Source: Flavobacterium hibernum (GTDB taxonomy: Bacteria > Bacteroidota > Bacteroidia > Flavobacteriales > Flavobacteriaceae). From it: a DNA stretch of 64,000 nucleotides. The notes under the pieces are model-generated. The model was not told where the DNA came from and made no database searches. It saw only the letters and a list, made by a program, of their open reading frames with translations. The DNA is taken from assembly GCF_000832125.1 (NCBI RefSeq), contig NZ_JPRK01000011.1:372001-436000 (forward strand), given 5' to 3'. Made by a program: the position numbers and the translations under genes. Position 1 is the stretch's first letter. Each line of letters begins with the position of its first letter. Of this stretch, positions 9,324 through 17,440 are shown one piece after another.

Positions 9324-9470
9324 TTAGTCAATGTGCCAATTAGATAATTAGATAATTTTCTTGAAACCGCATAAATTAGAAAATGTGTAAATTCAAACAA
9401 TTAATTTGTAATTTTAAACCTACAAAATAAATTATCTCATTATCAAATTTTCTAATTATCACATTATAAA
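9324..9470. repeat. AT-rich palindromic gap, left copy (family C)
   Basis: The left side carries AATTAGATAATTAGATAATT and the right side ATTATCTCATTATCAAATT...TCTAATTATC, so the gap can fold on itself. Both halves are near-duplicates of the gap at 9831-9923 on the other side of the four-helix-bundle gene: NATGTGNCAATTAGA after each stop, and ATTATCTCATT...CTAATTATC before each next start. Confidence 0.75.
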
Positions 9471-9830
9471 ATGACTTTCAACGAAAAATATAAAGACAAC
9501 GCACTTTTAATTAAAACATTCAATTTCGCATTAAACATAATTGACTATACTAATGAATTACAAGAACAAAAGAAGTTCGTAATTGCAAATCAATTATTAA
9601 AAAGTGGAACATCAATAGGAGCAAACTCAAAAGAATCACAAAACGCAGAAAGCAAGGCAGATTTTATTCATAAATTAAAAATTGCGATTAAAGAAGCTGA
9701 CGAAACAGAATATTGGTTGTTTTTGTGCGACGCTCATAGAGAATATCCAAATTGCAAACGTTTATTAAATGATCTTTCAGAAATTTTAAAAATTTTAAAT
9801 AAAATAATATCAACATCTAAGAGGAATTAG
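9471..9830 (+). CDS. Four-helix-bundle protein (S23 / 23S rRNA intervening-sequence protein family)
   Basis: The 119-residue all-helical protein has family hallmarks: an N-terminal FNFALNIIDY helix, QLLKSGTSIGANSKESQNAES in the middle (about 42-62) and an EADETEYWLFLC stretch (about 75-86). Members were first found inside 23S rRNA insertions, and related proteins serve as accessory Avd proteins of diversity-generating retroelements. No reverse transcriptase or rRNA is nearby here. It breaks up the hmgA-hppD pair and is bracketed by duplicated palindromic gaps, so it looks inserted. Its function is unknown. Confidence 0.85.
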   Translation: MTFNEKYKDNALLIKTFNFALNIIDYTNELQEQKKFVIANQLLKSGTSIGANSKESQNAESKADFIHKLKIAIKEADETEYWLFLCDAHREYPNCKRLLNDLSEILKILNKIISTSKRN

Positions 9831-9923
9831 ATAATTAGAAAATGTGTCAATTAGAAAATTATTTTTAATTATTAGCATTTCAAAAATTATCTCATTTTCT
9901 CATTATCAAATTATCTAATTATC
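9831..9923. repeat. AT-rich palindromic gap, right copy (family C)
   Basis: This copy runs TTAGATAATTAGAAAATGTG after the four-helix-bundle stop and ATTATCTCATTTTC...AAATTATCTAATTATC immediately before the hppD ATG. It mirrors the gap at 9324-9470 in order and spacing, and its two halves are mutually complementary. Confidence 0.75.
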
Positions 9924-11084
9924 ATGAGTAAAGAAGTAAAATCAGTAGAATACGGATTAGAGAAAATTTTTGAAGGAGCGCAGGATTTCCTTCCATTATT
10001 AGGAACAGATTATGTAGAATTTTATGTAGGGAATGCAAAACAATCTGCACATTATTACAAAACTGCTTTCGGATATCAGTCATTGGCTTACGCCGGATTA
10101 GAAACTGGAGTAAAAGACAAAGCATCTTATGTTTTGAAACAAGACAAAATCAGAATTGTTCTAACAACGCCTTTAACGCAGGATTCTCCTATACATGCAC
10201 ATCTTCAAAAACATGGAGACGGTGTAAAAGTTGCAGCTCTTTGGGTTGAAGATGCCAGAAGTGCTTATGAAGAAACTATGAAACGCGGCGCACGTTCGTT
10301 CATGGAACCAACAGTTGAAAAAGACGAATTTGGAGAAGTGGTACGTTCTGGAATTTACACATATGGAGAAACTGTTCATATTTTTGTAGAAAGAAAAAAC
10401 TACAATGGTGTTTTCTTACCAGGTTACAAAGAGTGGAAATCTGACTACAATCCGGAACCAACAGGATTAAAATATATCGATCACATGGTTGGAAATGTAG
10501 GTTGGAACGAAATGAATACTTGGGTAAAATTCTACGAAGACGTTATGGGGTTCGTGAATTTCTTATCATTCGACGACAAACAAATTACTACAGAATATTC
10601 TGCATTGATGAGTAAAGTAATGTCAAACGGAAATGGAAGAATCAAATTTCCAATTAACGAACCTGCTGAAGGAAAGAAAAAATCACAAATCGAAGAGTAT
10701 TTAGATTTCTATGGTGGACCCGGAATTCAGCATATTGCTATTGCTACAGATGATATTATTAAAACTGTATCACAACTAAGAGCACGTGGAGTTGAATTTT
10801 TATCTGCTCCTCCTCACACCTACTACCAAGCAATTCCTGAAAGATTAGGAGTTCATATGGATATGATGAAAGAAGACATTAACGAAATTGAAAAATTAGC
10901 TATCATGGTCGATGCCGATGAAGATGGTTACTTATTACAAATATTTACGAAGCCTGTTCAAGACAGACCAACGCTGTTTTTTGAAATTATTCAAAGAATG
11001 GGGGCAAAAGGGTTCGGCGCAGGAAACTTTAAAGCTCTTTTTGAGTCAATTGAGAGAGAGCAAGAACTGAGAGGAACTTTGTAA
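9924..11084 (+). CDS. hppD: 4-hydroxyphenylpyruvate dioxygenase
   Basis: It converts 4-hydroxyphenylpyruvate to homogentisate, the step before HmgA. The 386-residue protein has two vicinal-oxygen-chelate domains (about 28-155 and 183-345) and a complete iron triad: H187 (YIDHMVG), H270 (IQHIA) and E354 (FFEIIQR). The C-terminal gating helix (about 363-380, FGAGNFKALFESIE) is present. The ATG follows the palindromic gap with no spacer. No terminator is seen directly after the stop; the next strong signal is the promoter of the candidate small RNA. Confidence 0.97.
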   Translation: MSKEVKSVEYGLEKIFEGAQDFLPLLGTDYVEFYVGNAKQSAHYYKTAFGYQSLAYAGLETGVKDKASYVLKQDKIRIVLTTPLTQDSPIHAHLQKHGDGVKVAALWVEDARSAYEETMKRGARSFMEPTVEKDEFGEVVRSGIYTYGETVHIFVERKNYNGVFLPGYKEWKSDYNPEPTGLKYIDHMVGNVGWNEMNTWVKFYEDVMGFVNFLSFDDKQITTEYSALMSKVMSNGNGRIKFPINEPAEGKKKSQIEEYLDFYGGPGIQHIAIATDDIIKTVSQLRARGVEFLSAPPHTYYQAIPERLGVHMDMMKEDINEIEKLAIMVDADEDGYLLQIFTKPVQDRPTLFFEIIQRMGAKGFGAGNFKALFESIEREQELRGTL

Positions 11085-11164
11085 AATCGCATTATTTTTG
11101 CATTATGCAGAAAAATTCTCTGTAAAACGATGCTTTTTTTGCAAATGTTATGTTAAACTTGCCT

Positions 11165-11201
11165 TTTGCTATTTATTTTTTGAACTTTCTGTATATCTTT
11201 G
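11165..11201 (+). promoter_or_regulatory. Bacteroidota-type promoter for candidate small RNA
   Basis: TATCTTTG (11194-11201) followed by CACTCGC is an excellent -7 element of the kind found before stable RNA genes. The nearest upstream TTTG (11165-11168) leaves a 25-bp spacer, slightly longer than the usual 17-23, so the -33 box is uncertain. Confidence 0.6.
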
Positions 11202-11205
11202 CACT

Positions 11206-11318
11206 CGCAAATCAAGAAGGGGTGGTTTCCTTCTGAATTGATATAAATTTCATAATTTATAGTTTTTTGGTTAGTTAATAGCATAAAAACTCAGTCATTC
11301 CTTGACTGAGTTTTTTTG
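11206..11318 (+). ncRNA. Candidate small non-coding RNA of about 110 nt
   Basis: A strong -7 box and a strong intrinsic terminator enclose about 110 nt with no open frame of note. The 5' part can fold as ATCAA-GAAGG...CCTTC-TGAA-TTGAT (11211-11241). A central AT-rich part contains AAATTTCATAATTTATAG, and the 3' end is the terminator hairpin. I do not recognise it as a known RNA family. It could be a free small RNA or a terminated leader of the DUF3108-TDO operon. Confidence 0.5.
11285..11318 (+). terminator. Intrinsic terminator
   Basis: Complementary arms AAAAACTCAGTCA (11285-11297) and TGACTGAGTTTTT (11303-11315) surround a 5-nt loop, and the T-run continues to 11317. It ends the candidate small RNA. 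Confidence 0.85.
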
Positions 11319-11382
11319 TTTTGGTACATTTGGAATAAAATTTGCATTTATTTACCTTTATCTGGAATGTAAAATTTGTACT

Positions 11383-12153
11383 ATGAAAAAGCTACTCTTT
11401 ATAATATTAATTCTCACCACATCAAGTTTCGACACTCAGAGAGAAGATGCATTTGATACTGGAGAATATTTCAAGTTTAGAATTCACTACGGAATTATAA
11501 ATGCTGGCTATGCAACTCTCGAAATTAAGGATGCTACTATAAATAACAAAAAAGTTTTTCACGCTGTTGGCAAAGGATATACAACAGGAATGTCTAAACT
11601 ATTTTTTAAAGTAGAAGATTTATACGAAAGTTATTTTGACAAACAAACCGGAAGCCCATATCGCTACATAAGAAAAATTGACGAAGGCGGTTACACCAAA
11701 AACCAAGAAGGTATTTTTAATCAAACCGAAAATAGGGTTTTAGTAAAAGATTACAAACGAAAAACCGAAAAAACAATTGTCATTACAGACGAAGTTCAAG
11801 ACATTATATCTTCTTTCTATTATTTAAGAAATCATCCAAACATTGACAAACTTAAAACTGGCGAAGCAATTACAATTGACATGTTTTTTGATGATGAAAT
11901 CACAAAATTTAAGTTAAAATATGTAGGCCGTCAAGATATTACAACTAAATTTGGAACCGTTTCTACAATGATGTTTAAACCATTAGTACAAACAGGACGT
12001 GTTTTTAAAGAAAAAGAAAGCGTAACCCTTTGGATAACAGACGACTATAACAAAGTTCCTATTAGAATAAAAGCAGATCTTGCTGTAGGATCTTTAAAGG
12101 CTGACCTTGACGAATATAGAGGATTAAAAAATCCATTTAAAGTAAAAAAATAA
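11383..12153 (+). CDS. DUF3108 domain-containing envelope protein
   Basis: The 256-residue product has a signal peptide and a beta-rich DUF3108 domain (start AFDTGEYFKFRIHYGIINAG, then paired-strand repeats to the C-terminus). Its function is unknown; the family is found in the periplasm or outer envelope. I chose the ATG at 11383. The frame stays open to 11302, but that extension begins inside the terminator hairpin. A TACATTTG box at 11325-11332, 20 bp after a TTG, could be its promoter. Its stop codon shares one base with the ATG of tryptophan dioxygenase. Confidence 0.75.
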   Translation: MKKLLFIILILTTSSFDTQREDAFDTGEYFKFRIHYGIINAGYATLEIKDATINNKKVFHAVGKGYTTGMSKLFFKVEDLYESYFDKQTGSPYRYIRKIDEGGYTKNQEGIFNQTENRVLVKDYKRKTEKTIVITDEVQDIISSFYYLRNHPNIDKLKTGEAITIDMFFDDEITKFKLKYVGRQDITTKFGTVSTMMFKPLVQTGRVFKEKESVTLWITDDYNKVPIRIKADLAVGSLKADLDEYRGLKNPFKVKK

Positions 12154-13094
12154 TGAACCTTACCGATAATTCAGAATCAATTTTAAAAGAAATTGACCTT
12201 AAATTCCAAGCTATAAATCAAAAAACTGATGTTCAATTAGAAGGATTGCTTTGGTCAAAACCAATCACTTATTGGGATTATATTCAAACAGATGCGCTTT
12301 TAAATTTACAAATACAACGCACTACATTACCTGACGAAATGGTTTTTATTATGTATCATCAGGTAAACGAATTAATTTTTAAAATGATTTTGTGGGAAAT
12401 TGATCAAATTGCCGACACACAAAATATTCAAGTCGATTTTTTCAGCGAAAGATTATCAAGAATCACCCGTTATTTTGACATGTTAACCAATTCGTTCAGT
12501 ATTATGGAGAACGGAATGGAAGTTGATCAATACATGAAATTTAGAAATACTTTAACTCCCGCAAGTGGTTTTCAAAGCGCACAATACAGATTGATAGAAT
12601 TTGCTTCGACAGATGTTATTAATCTAACAGATCGCAGATACAAAGCAAACTTTGACGAAAACACAGATCTGGAAACAAGCTTTGAGCATTTGTATTGGCA
12701 AGCTGCCGGAAAAGATTATCATACTGGAGAAAAATCATATTTGCTTCAGGAATTCGAAAACAAATACAAAGATCCATTCTTAAAACAAATGTCTACTTTT
12801 AAGACTAAAAACATCTGGCAAAAATTCACTCAATTACCTCTCGAAGATCAACAAAACAAGGAACTAATTGAGGCAATGCGTCATTATGATAAAACAGTGA
12901 ACATTACCTGGGTAATGCAACATCTTAATACTGCAAGAAAATACATACTGGAAAGTGGCAAAGGAAATGGTGAAGCTACAGGAGGCAGCGACTGGCAAAA
13001 ATATATGCACCCAAAATACCAAAGACGCATCTTTTTTCCTAAATTGTGGACCGAAGAAGAATTGTCCAATTGGGGAAATGAAACCATCGCATAA
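12153..13094 (+). CDS. kynA: Tryptophan 2,3-dioxygenase
   Basis: This heme enzyme opens the indole ring of tryptophan to give N-formylkynurenine. The 313-residue helical protein has the substrate-binding YHQVNELIFK segment (around 68-77), the FRNTLTPASGFQS loop with R131, a candidate proximal heme ligand H257 (VMQHLNTARKY) and the glycine-rich GNGEATGGSDW loop (271-281). It starts at the last base of the DUF3108 stop codon (TAATG), so translation is probably coupled. No other kynurenine pathway gene is in the window. Confidence 0.93.
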   Translation: MNLTDNSESILKEIDLKFQAINQKTDVQLEGLLWSKPITYWDYIQTDALLNLQIQRTTLPDEMVFIMYHQVNELIFKMILWEIDQIADTQNIQVDFFSERLSRITRYFDMLTNSFSIMENGMEVDQYMKFRNTLTPASGFQSAQYRLIEFASTDVINLTDRRYKANFDENTDLETSFEHLYWQAAGKDYHTGEKSYLLQEFENKYKDPFLKQMSTFKTKNIWQKFTQLPLEDQQNKELIEAMRHYDKTVNITWVMQHLNTARKYILESGKGNGEATGGSDWQKYMHPKYQRRIFFPKLWTEEELSNWGNETIA

Positions 13095-13115
13095 TTTCCT
13101 TAAAAATTTAAAAGT

Positions 13116-14339
13116 TTGAAAAAAGTACTCCTAATTATAATAACATTGTTTTCGATAATTTCATGTAATAAAACTGCTGAAAAAGTTGAAACCAAAATCA
13201 CAACCAAACCAAAAACCAAGAAGGTAGAATTCGGCTTTAATTATACTGACTTTAATATTGTAAATGACACTATAAAAAAAGGGGATTCATTTGGATCTAT
13301 TATTCAAGGTCAAAATATTGGCAACAAAAAAGTCTTCGATATTGTTGAGCAAGTAAAAGATTCGTTTGATGTGAGATCAATTAGATACAACAAACCTTAC
13401 ACACTTCTACGCTCTAAAAATAAAACTAACAAATTACAGGTTTTTATATATCAGCCTGATGCGCTTAGTTATTATGTTATCGATTTGAGAGACAGCATTG
13501 CAAAAGCTTATAAAAAAGTAAAACCAGTTACTCTTAAACGAAAAATTATTGGCGGAGTTTTAAAAAGTTCACTTTCTGAAACTTTAGGAAACGAAAGTGT
13601 AGAAACAGCACTTGCCAGCAGAATCACTAAAGTTTTCTCTTGGTCAATTGACTTTTTTAAACTTAAAAAAGGTGATCGTTACGGATTAATTTTTACCGAA
13701 CGTTTCATTAACGGAAAAACATACGATGGTGTTGAAGATCTTGAGGCTGCATTTTTTGAATATAAAGGCAAAATCATTTACGCTTTTCCATTTGAAAGAG
13801 ATACAACTTCTGGAAAAGTCGAATATTATGACGATCAAGGAAGAACGTTGAAAAACTTTTTCTTAAAAACACCTATCAAATTTAGCCGTATTACTTCTCG
13901 TTTTACCGCAAATAGATTTCACCCGGTTCAACATACCTGGAAAGCACACAAAGGAACAGATTATGCCGCTCCTACCGGAACACCAATTTCTACCACCGCA
14001 TCTGGAGTTGTTGAAGCTACTGGATATACGGCCGGAAACGGAAATTTTGTAAAAGTAAAACATAACGGAACTTACTCTACTCAATATTTACACATGTCCA
14101 GAATTTTGGTTCGTCGCGGACAACGTGTTACTCAAGGACAAACTATTGGATTGGTAGGAAGCACAGGACTTGCAACTGGACCTCACGTTTGTTACCGATT
14201 CTGGAAAAACGGCGTTCAGGTTGATGCACTTAGACTTAATTTACCAACTGGAGAATCCTTGACAGGAAGCGACAGAAATCGTTTCATGAAACAAATTGAG
14301 CCTTTGAAAAGAGAATTGGATAGTATTGGTAATTTGTAA
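13116..14339 (+). CDS. M23 family metallopeptidase lipoprotein
   Basis: A TTG start gives a clean lipoprotein signal (SIISC, C17). Residues 45-250 form an OapA/LysM-like N-terminal part. The peptidase domain (about 260-385) has H278 and D282 (HKGTD) and H326 (YLHMS). The third motif reads GPHVCYRF, so the usual zinc-ligand histidine of HxH is a cysteine (C359). M23 enzymes cut peptidoglycan cross-bridges, and some family members with altered motifs are inactive regulators. It lies 21 bp after the dioxygenase gene. Confidence 0.88.
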   Translation: MKKVLLIIITLFSIISCNKTAEKVETKITTKPKTKKVEFGFNYTDFNIVNDTIKKGDSFGSIIQGQNIGNKKVFDIVEQVKDSFDVRSIRYNKPYTLLRSKNKTNKLQVFIYQPDALSYYVIDLRDSIAKAYKKVKPVTLKRKIIGGVLKSSLSETLGNESVETALASRITKVFSWSIDFFKLKKGDRYGLIFTERFINGKTYDGVEDLEAAFFEYKGKIIYAFPFERDTTSGKVEYYDDQGRTLKNFFLKTPIKFSRITSRFTANRFHPVQHTWKAHKGTDYAAPTGTPISTTASGVVEATGYTAGNGNFVKVKHNGTYSTQYLHMSRILVRRGQRVTQGQTIGLVGSTGLATGPHVCYRFWKNGVQVDALRLNLPTGESLTGSDRNRFMKQIEPLKRELDSIGNL

Positions 14340-14359
14340 ATCTCTCAAATAAACAAAAC

Positions 14360-14980
14360 ATGAAAAATGCTCGTCTAAAAGCAATTTACAATGAAACTTT
14401 TTCAGGTTTAAAACTATTTTACAGAGATACTAATATTTCTGAAAACTTAATTTCAAATTACACAATAGGTCCGATAATTCAAGAAAAAGGATTTACCGAT
14501 ATGTCTTCTATTGGCGGAGGTCTTTCCGGTAATTTGAGATACTTAATAGCTAGTGCCCATCCAAAAGACTTATCAAAGTTCAATCCAGACTCAGCCAAAA
14601 TTGGTCATTTTCTTTTGGATTCTATCGCTTATTTTAAAGTATTAGACATTCAGAAAATTGATAACAAAACGCAAATTTTCCTTTTAAACATTCCTGACAA
14701 TTCTATTTCGCTTTTTAAAAATTCAACTTCAAATCTGGAAGAAGAAATTATAGAAAAGGCAAGAAAGAAATTTAAAGACAAAATCCATTTGCCTCTAATT
14801 CCAGAATTACAAACCGAAAACTGGAAAGAAAAAACCAAAACTCCAATTGGAATATCGGATAACGGTGAGCTTTTTTTCGATGATTCAAAGATTAAAGCTG
14901 AATCTTTAAAAAGAATTGAAATAGATTCTGAAAAGAAAACCATTTCAATTAACAAAAAGCCTTGGTGGAAGATTTGGTAA
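14360..14980 (+). CDS. Hypothetical protein
   Basis: The 206-residue product has no signal peptide or membrane segment and no motif I can name. It is mixed alpha/beta, with a glycine-rich MSSIGGGLSGN turn near residue 50, a likely amphipathic helix at about 122-137 (EEEIIEKARKKFKDK) and a basic Trp-rich tail (KKPWWKIW). It begins 20 bp after the M23 gene, so it may share its transcript. The function is unknown. Confidence 0.6.
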   Translation: MKNARLKAIYNETFSGLKLFYRDTNISENLISNYTIGPIIQEKGFTDMSSIGGGLSGNLRYLIASAHPKDLSKFNPDSAKIGHFLLDSIAYFKVLDIQKIDNKTQIFLLNIPDNSISLFKNSTSNLEEEIIEKARKKFKDKIHLPLIPELQTENWKEKTKTPIGISDNGELFFDDSKIKAESLKRIEIDSEKKTISINKKPWWKIW

Positions 14981-15023
14981 AAAAAGTACTAAAAAACCAC
15001 ATCTTAGACTATTACAGCAATAA

Positions 15024-15359
15024 ATGAAACGAACTTTAACGATACTTTCATCAACAATATTTTTAGGATGCTCTAATCCACATATCTTTGTTTTAAATGA
15101 CACAAAACAAAATAAATACTTCGTATCAGAATCTATCAACCAAGCCTTTGAAAAAAATGAAATCGACAGATCTCCTTTAATTGTAATAAACGGAATTCCT
15201 TTTCGATACAACAAAGACCAAGACACAATCATATTACCTCTAAAAAAATCTGATATTATCAGTTTAGATTTTTTAAATAAAAACAGTAGTCGCATCATAT
15301 ATAATGAAAAAGAAAATGATGGTGCAATTATAATAGGAGCAAAAATTCAAAACAAATAA
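15024..15359 (+). CDS. Small lipoprotein with a TonB-receptor plug-like segment
   Basis: The 111-residue product has a short signal with a lipobox (IFLGC, C16). The C-terminal part (about 50-109) reads PLIVINGIPF, then a DI.SLDFLN stretch and NDGAIIIGAK. It follows the order of the end of SusC/TonB receptor plug domains (PLYVIDG...IESIEVLK...NGVIIITTK). No barrel follows, so it is a free-standing plug-like domain or a decayed relative. The role is unknown. Confidence 0.6.
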   Translation: MKRTLTILSSTIFLGCSNPHIFVLNDTKQNKYFVSESINQAFEKNEIDRSPLIVINGIPFRYNKDQDTIILPLKKSDIISLDFLNKNSSRIIYNEKENDGAIIIGAKIQNK

Positions 15360-15429
15360 TTTCATAAAACGTTTTCGTAACTAATTGTTATATAATTAAG
15401 AACCGCTATCCTTTTAAAAGTTATTTCAG

Positions 15430-15437
15430 TATTTTTG
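15430..15437 (+). promoter_or_regulatory. -7 promoter element of pgi
   Basis: TATTTTTG matches TAnnTTTG and lies 38 bp before the chosen pgi ATG. No matching -33 TTG is at the right distance. Confidence 0.5.
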
Positions 15438-15475
15438 TGTTTCTAAAAAAAACAAACCTTCAATATAAAAATACA

Positions 15476-17119
15476 ATGGCTTTAAACACAACAAACCCAA
15501 CCGGGACTGAAGCGTGGAAAAATCTACAAAACCACTATAACGCAATTCACGAAACTACAATACAAGAATTATTTCAACAAGACAATGCTCGTGTTGAAAA
15601 ATTCAACTTGCAATGGAATGACTTTTTAGTTGATTATTCTAAAAATAATATTAGCCAGGAAACTGTTTCTCTTTTATTAGAATTATCAAATTCTATTGGA
15701 CTAAAAGATGCTATTGCTCAATATTTTGGTGGAGCAATTATCAACCAAACCGAAAATCGAGCTGTTCTTCACACTGCTTTACGTGCTCCGGAATCAGCAG
15801 TAATTAATGTTGATGGAGAAAATGTAATTCCGGAAGTTTATGAAGTAAAAAACAAAATCAAAAACTTCACTGAAGAAGTAATTTCTGGTCAAAGAAAAGG
15901 TTTTACAGGAAAAGCTTTTACTGATATTGTAAATATCGGAATTGGTGGTTCTGACCTTGGACCTGTTATGGCTGTTGAAGCTTTACAATTTTATAAAAAT
16001 CACTTAAAAACTCATTTCGTTTCGAATGTTGATGGCGATCATGTAAATGAAATAATCAAAAAATTAAATCCTGAAACTACTTTATTTTTAATTGTTTCTA
16101 AAACTTTTACTACTCAGGAAACACTTTCAAACTCAGAAACTATTAAAGAATGGTTTTTAAAATCAGCCTCACAAGAAGATATCGCAAAACACTTTGTGGC
16201 AGTTTCAACCAATATCCAAAAAGTAACTGAATTCGGAATTAATCCTGACAACGTTTTCCCAATGTGGGATTGGGTTGGAGGAAGATTCTCTCTTTGGAGT
16301 GCAGTAGGTTTAAGCATTGCATTGGCAATTGGATTTGACAATTACAACCAATTATTGGTTGGTGCAAATGAAATGGACGAGCATTTTAGATCGACAGAAT
16401 TCGACGAAAATATTCCGGTAATTTTGGCTTTATTAAGCGTTTGGTACAATAATTTTTATGGCGCCGAAAGTGAAGCTTTGATTCCTTACACACAATATTT
16501 ATCAAAACTAGCACCTTACTTGCAACAAGCAACTATGGAAAGTAATGGTAAAAGTGTTGGACGTGACGGGAAACCAGTAAACTATCAAACCGGAACTATT
16601 ATTTGGGGAGAGCCGGGAACAAACTCTCAACATGCCTTTTTTCAATTGATTCACCAAGGAACCAAATTAATTCCTACAGACTTCATCGGATTCATTAAAC
16701 CATTATACGGAAACGAAGATCATCATGATAAATTGATGTCTAACTTTTTTGCACAAACTGAAGCTTTGATGAACGGAAAAACTGCTGCGCAAGTTCAGAC
16801 TGAATTTGACAAACAAGGACTTTCTGCAGAAAAAGCATCATATTTATTGCCTTTCAAAGTGTTTACTGGAAATAAACCAACGAATACAATTCTTATTGAA
16901 AAATTAACTCCTAAATCTTTAGGCTCATTAATTGCTTTATACGAACACAAAATTTTTGTACAGGGTGTTATTTGGAATATTTTTAGTTTTGATCAATGGG
17001 GAGTGGAATTAGGAAAACAATTAGCCAATTCTATTTTAGATGAAATTAACACTAAAACAGTAAAAGATCACGACAGTTCGACTTCATTTTTGTTAAATCA
17101 CTTTTTGAAGAACAAATAG
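15476..17119 (+). CDS. pgi: Glucose-6-phosphate isomerase
   Basis: This glycolytic enzyme interconverts glucose-6-phosphate and fructose-6-phosphate. The 547-residue protein carries the family signatures: [10 protein letters not shown] (about 153-162), the SKTFTTQET phosphate-binding loop, [10 protein letters not shown], and [14 protein letters not shown] with the catalytic region. The frame is open upstream to 15437, but the ATG at 15476 fits the family N-terminus and leaves room for the promoter. A strong terminator follows. Confidence 0.97.
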   Translation: MALNTTNPTGTEAWKNLQNHYNAIHETTIQELFQQDNARVEKFNLQWNDFLVDYSKNNISQETVSLLLELSNSIGLKDAIAQYFGGAIINQTENRAVLHTALRAPESAVINVDGENVIPEVYEVKNKIKNFTEEVISGQRKGFTGKAFTDIVNIGIGGSDLGPVMAVEALQFYKNHLKTHFVSNVDGDHVNEIIKKLNPETTLFLIVSKTFTTQETLSNSETIKEWFLKSASQEDIAKHFVAVSTNIQKVTEFGINPDNVFPMWDWVGGRFSLWSAVGLSIALAIGFDNYNQLLVGANEMDEHFRSTEFDENIPVILALLSVWYNNFYGAESEALIPYTQYLSKLAPYLQQATMESNGKSVGRDGKPVNYQTGTIIWGEPGTNSQHAFFQLIHQGTKLIPTDFIGFIKPLYGNEDHHDKLMSNFFAQTEALMNGKTAAQVQTEFDKQGLSAEKASYLLPFKVFTGNKPTNTILIEKLTPKSLGSLIALYEHKIFVQGVIWNIFSFDQWGVELGKQLANSILDEINTKTVKDHDSSTSFLLNHFLKNK

Positions 17120-17150
17120 AATTCTAGATTAGAAAAATCGCAACTTACTG

Positions 17151-17186
17151 AAACGCCTTAATTTAATAAAAATTAAGGCGTTTTTT
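17151..17186 (+). terminator. Terminator after pgi
   Basis: Arms AAACGCCTTAATTT (17151-17164) and AAATTAAGGCGTTT (17170-17183) are perfect complements with a 5-nt loop and a T-run. The rest of the 321-bp gap to 17440 is AT-rich and holds the promoter of the next gene. Confidence 0.9.
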
Positions 17187-17378
17187 CGTACGAAACAACC
17201 CGAAAAACACGTTAAAGTGCTGATTATTGCAAGTTTAGCATTACAAGGCTATTCAAATAGTTACGATTTTAACAAAATATGCAGCCAAAAATTCAAAAAA
17301 ACGTTATATTATTTAATGAAATAAGAAAAAATCATTTTAATGCGCAACACATTACATAAAACTTATTTTTCTTAACAT

Positions 17379-17415
17379 TTTGATAACACTATCTGATTTA
17401 ATTGTTATAATTTTG
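17379..17415 (+). promoter_or_regulatory. Promoter of TonB-dependent receptor
   Basis: TTTG (17379-17382) and TAATTTTG (17408-17415) are separated by 25 bp, a little long for the consensus. The coding start is 25 bp downstream. Confidence 0.55.
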
Positions 17416-17440
17416 CCAAAAACAATAAACTAAATAACAA

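Noticed and set aside
9471..9830. Diversity-generating retroelement (Avd-like protein present)
   Set aside because: No reverse transcriptase, template repeat or variable repeat is found nearby.
11211..11241. ATCAAGAAGGGGTGG resembles the opening of a SAM-I riboswitch
   Set aside because: The following conserved SAM-I segments (GGGACTGGCCCGATGAAACC and GGCAACC) are absent and the local sequence simply folds into one hairpin; downstream genes are not methionine genes.
11302..11382. N-terminal extension of the DUF3108 gene
   Set aside because: It would begin within the terminator hairpin; the ATG at 11383 starts a normal signal peptide.
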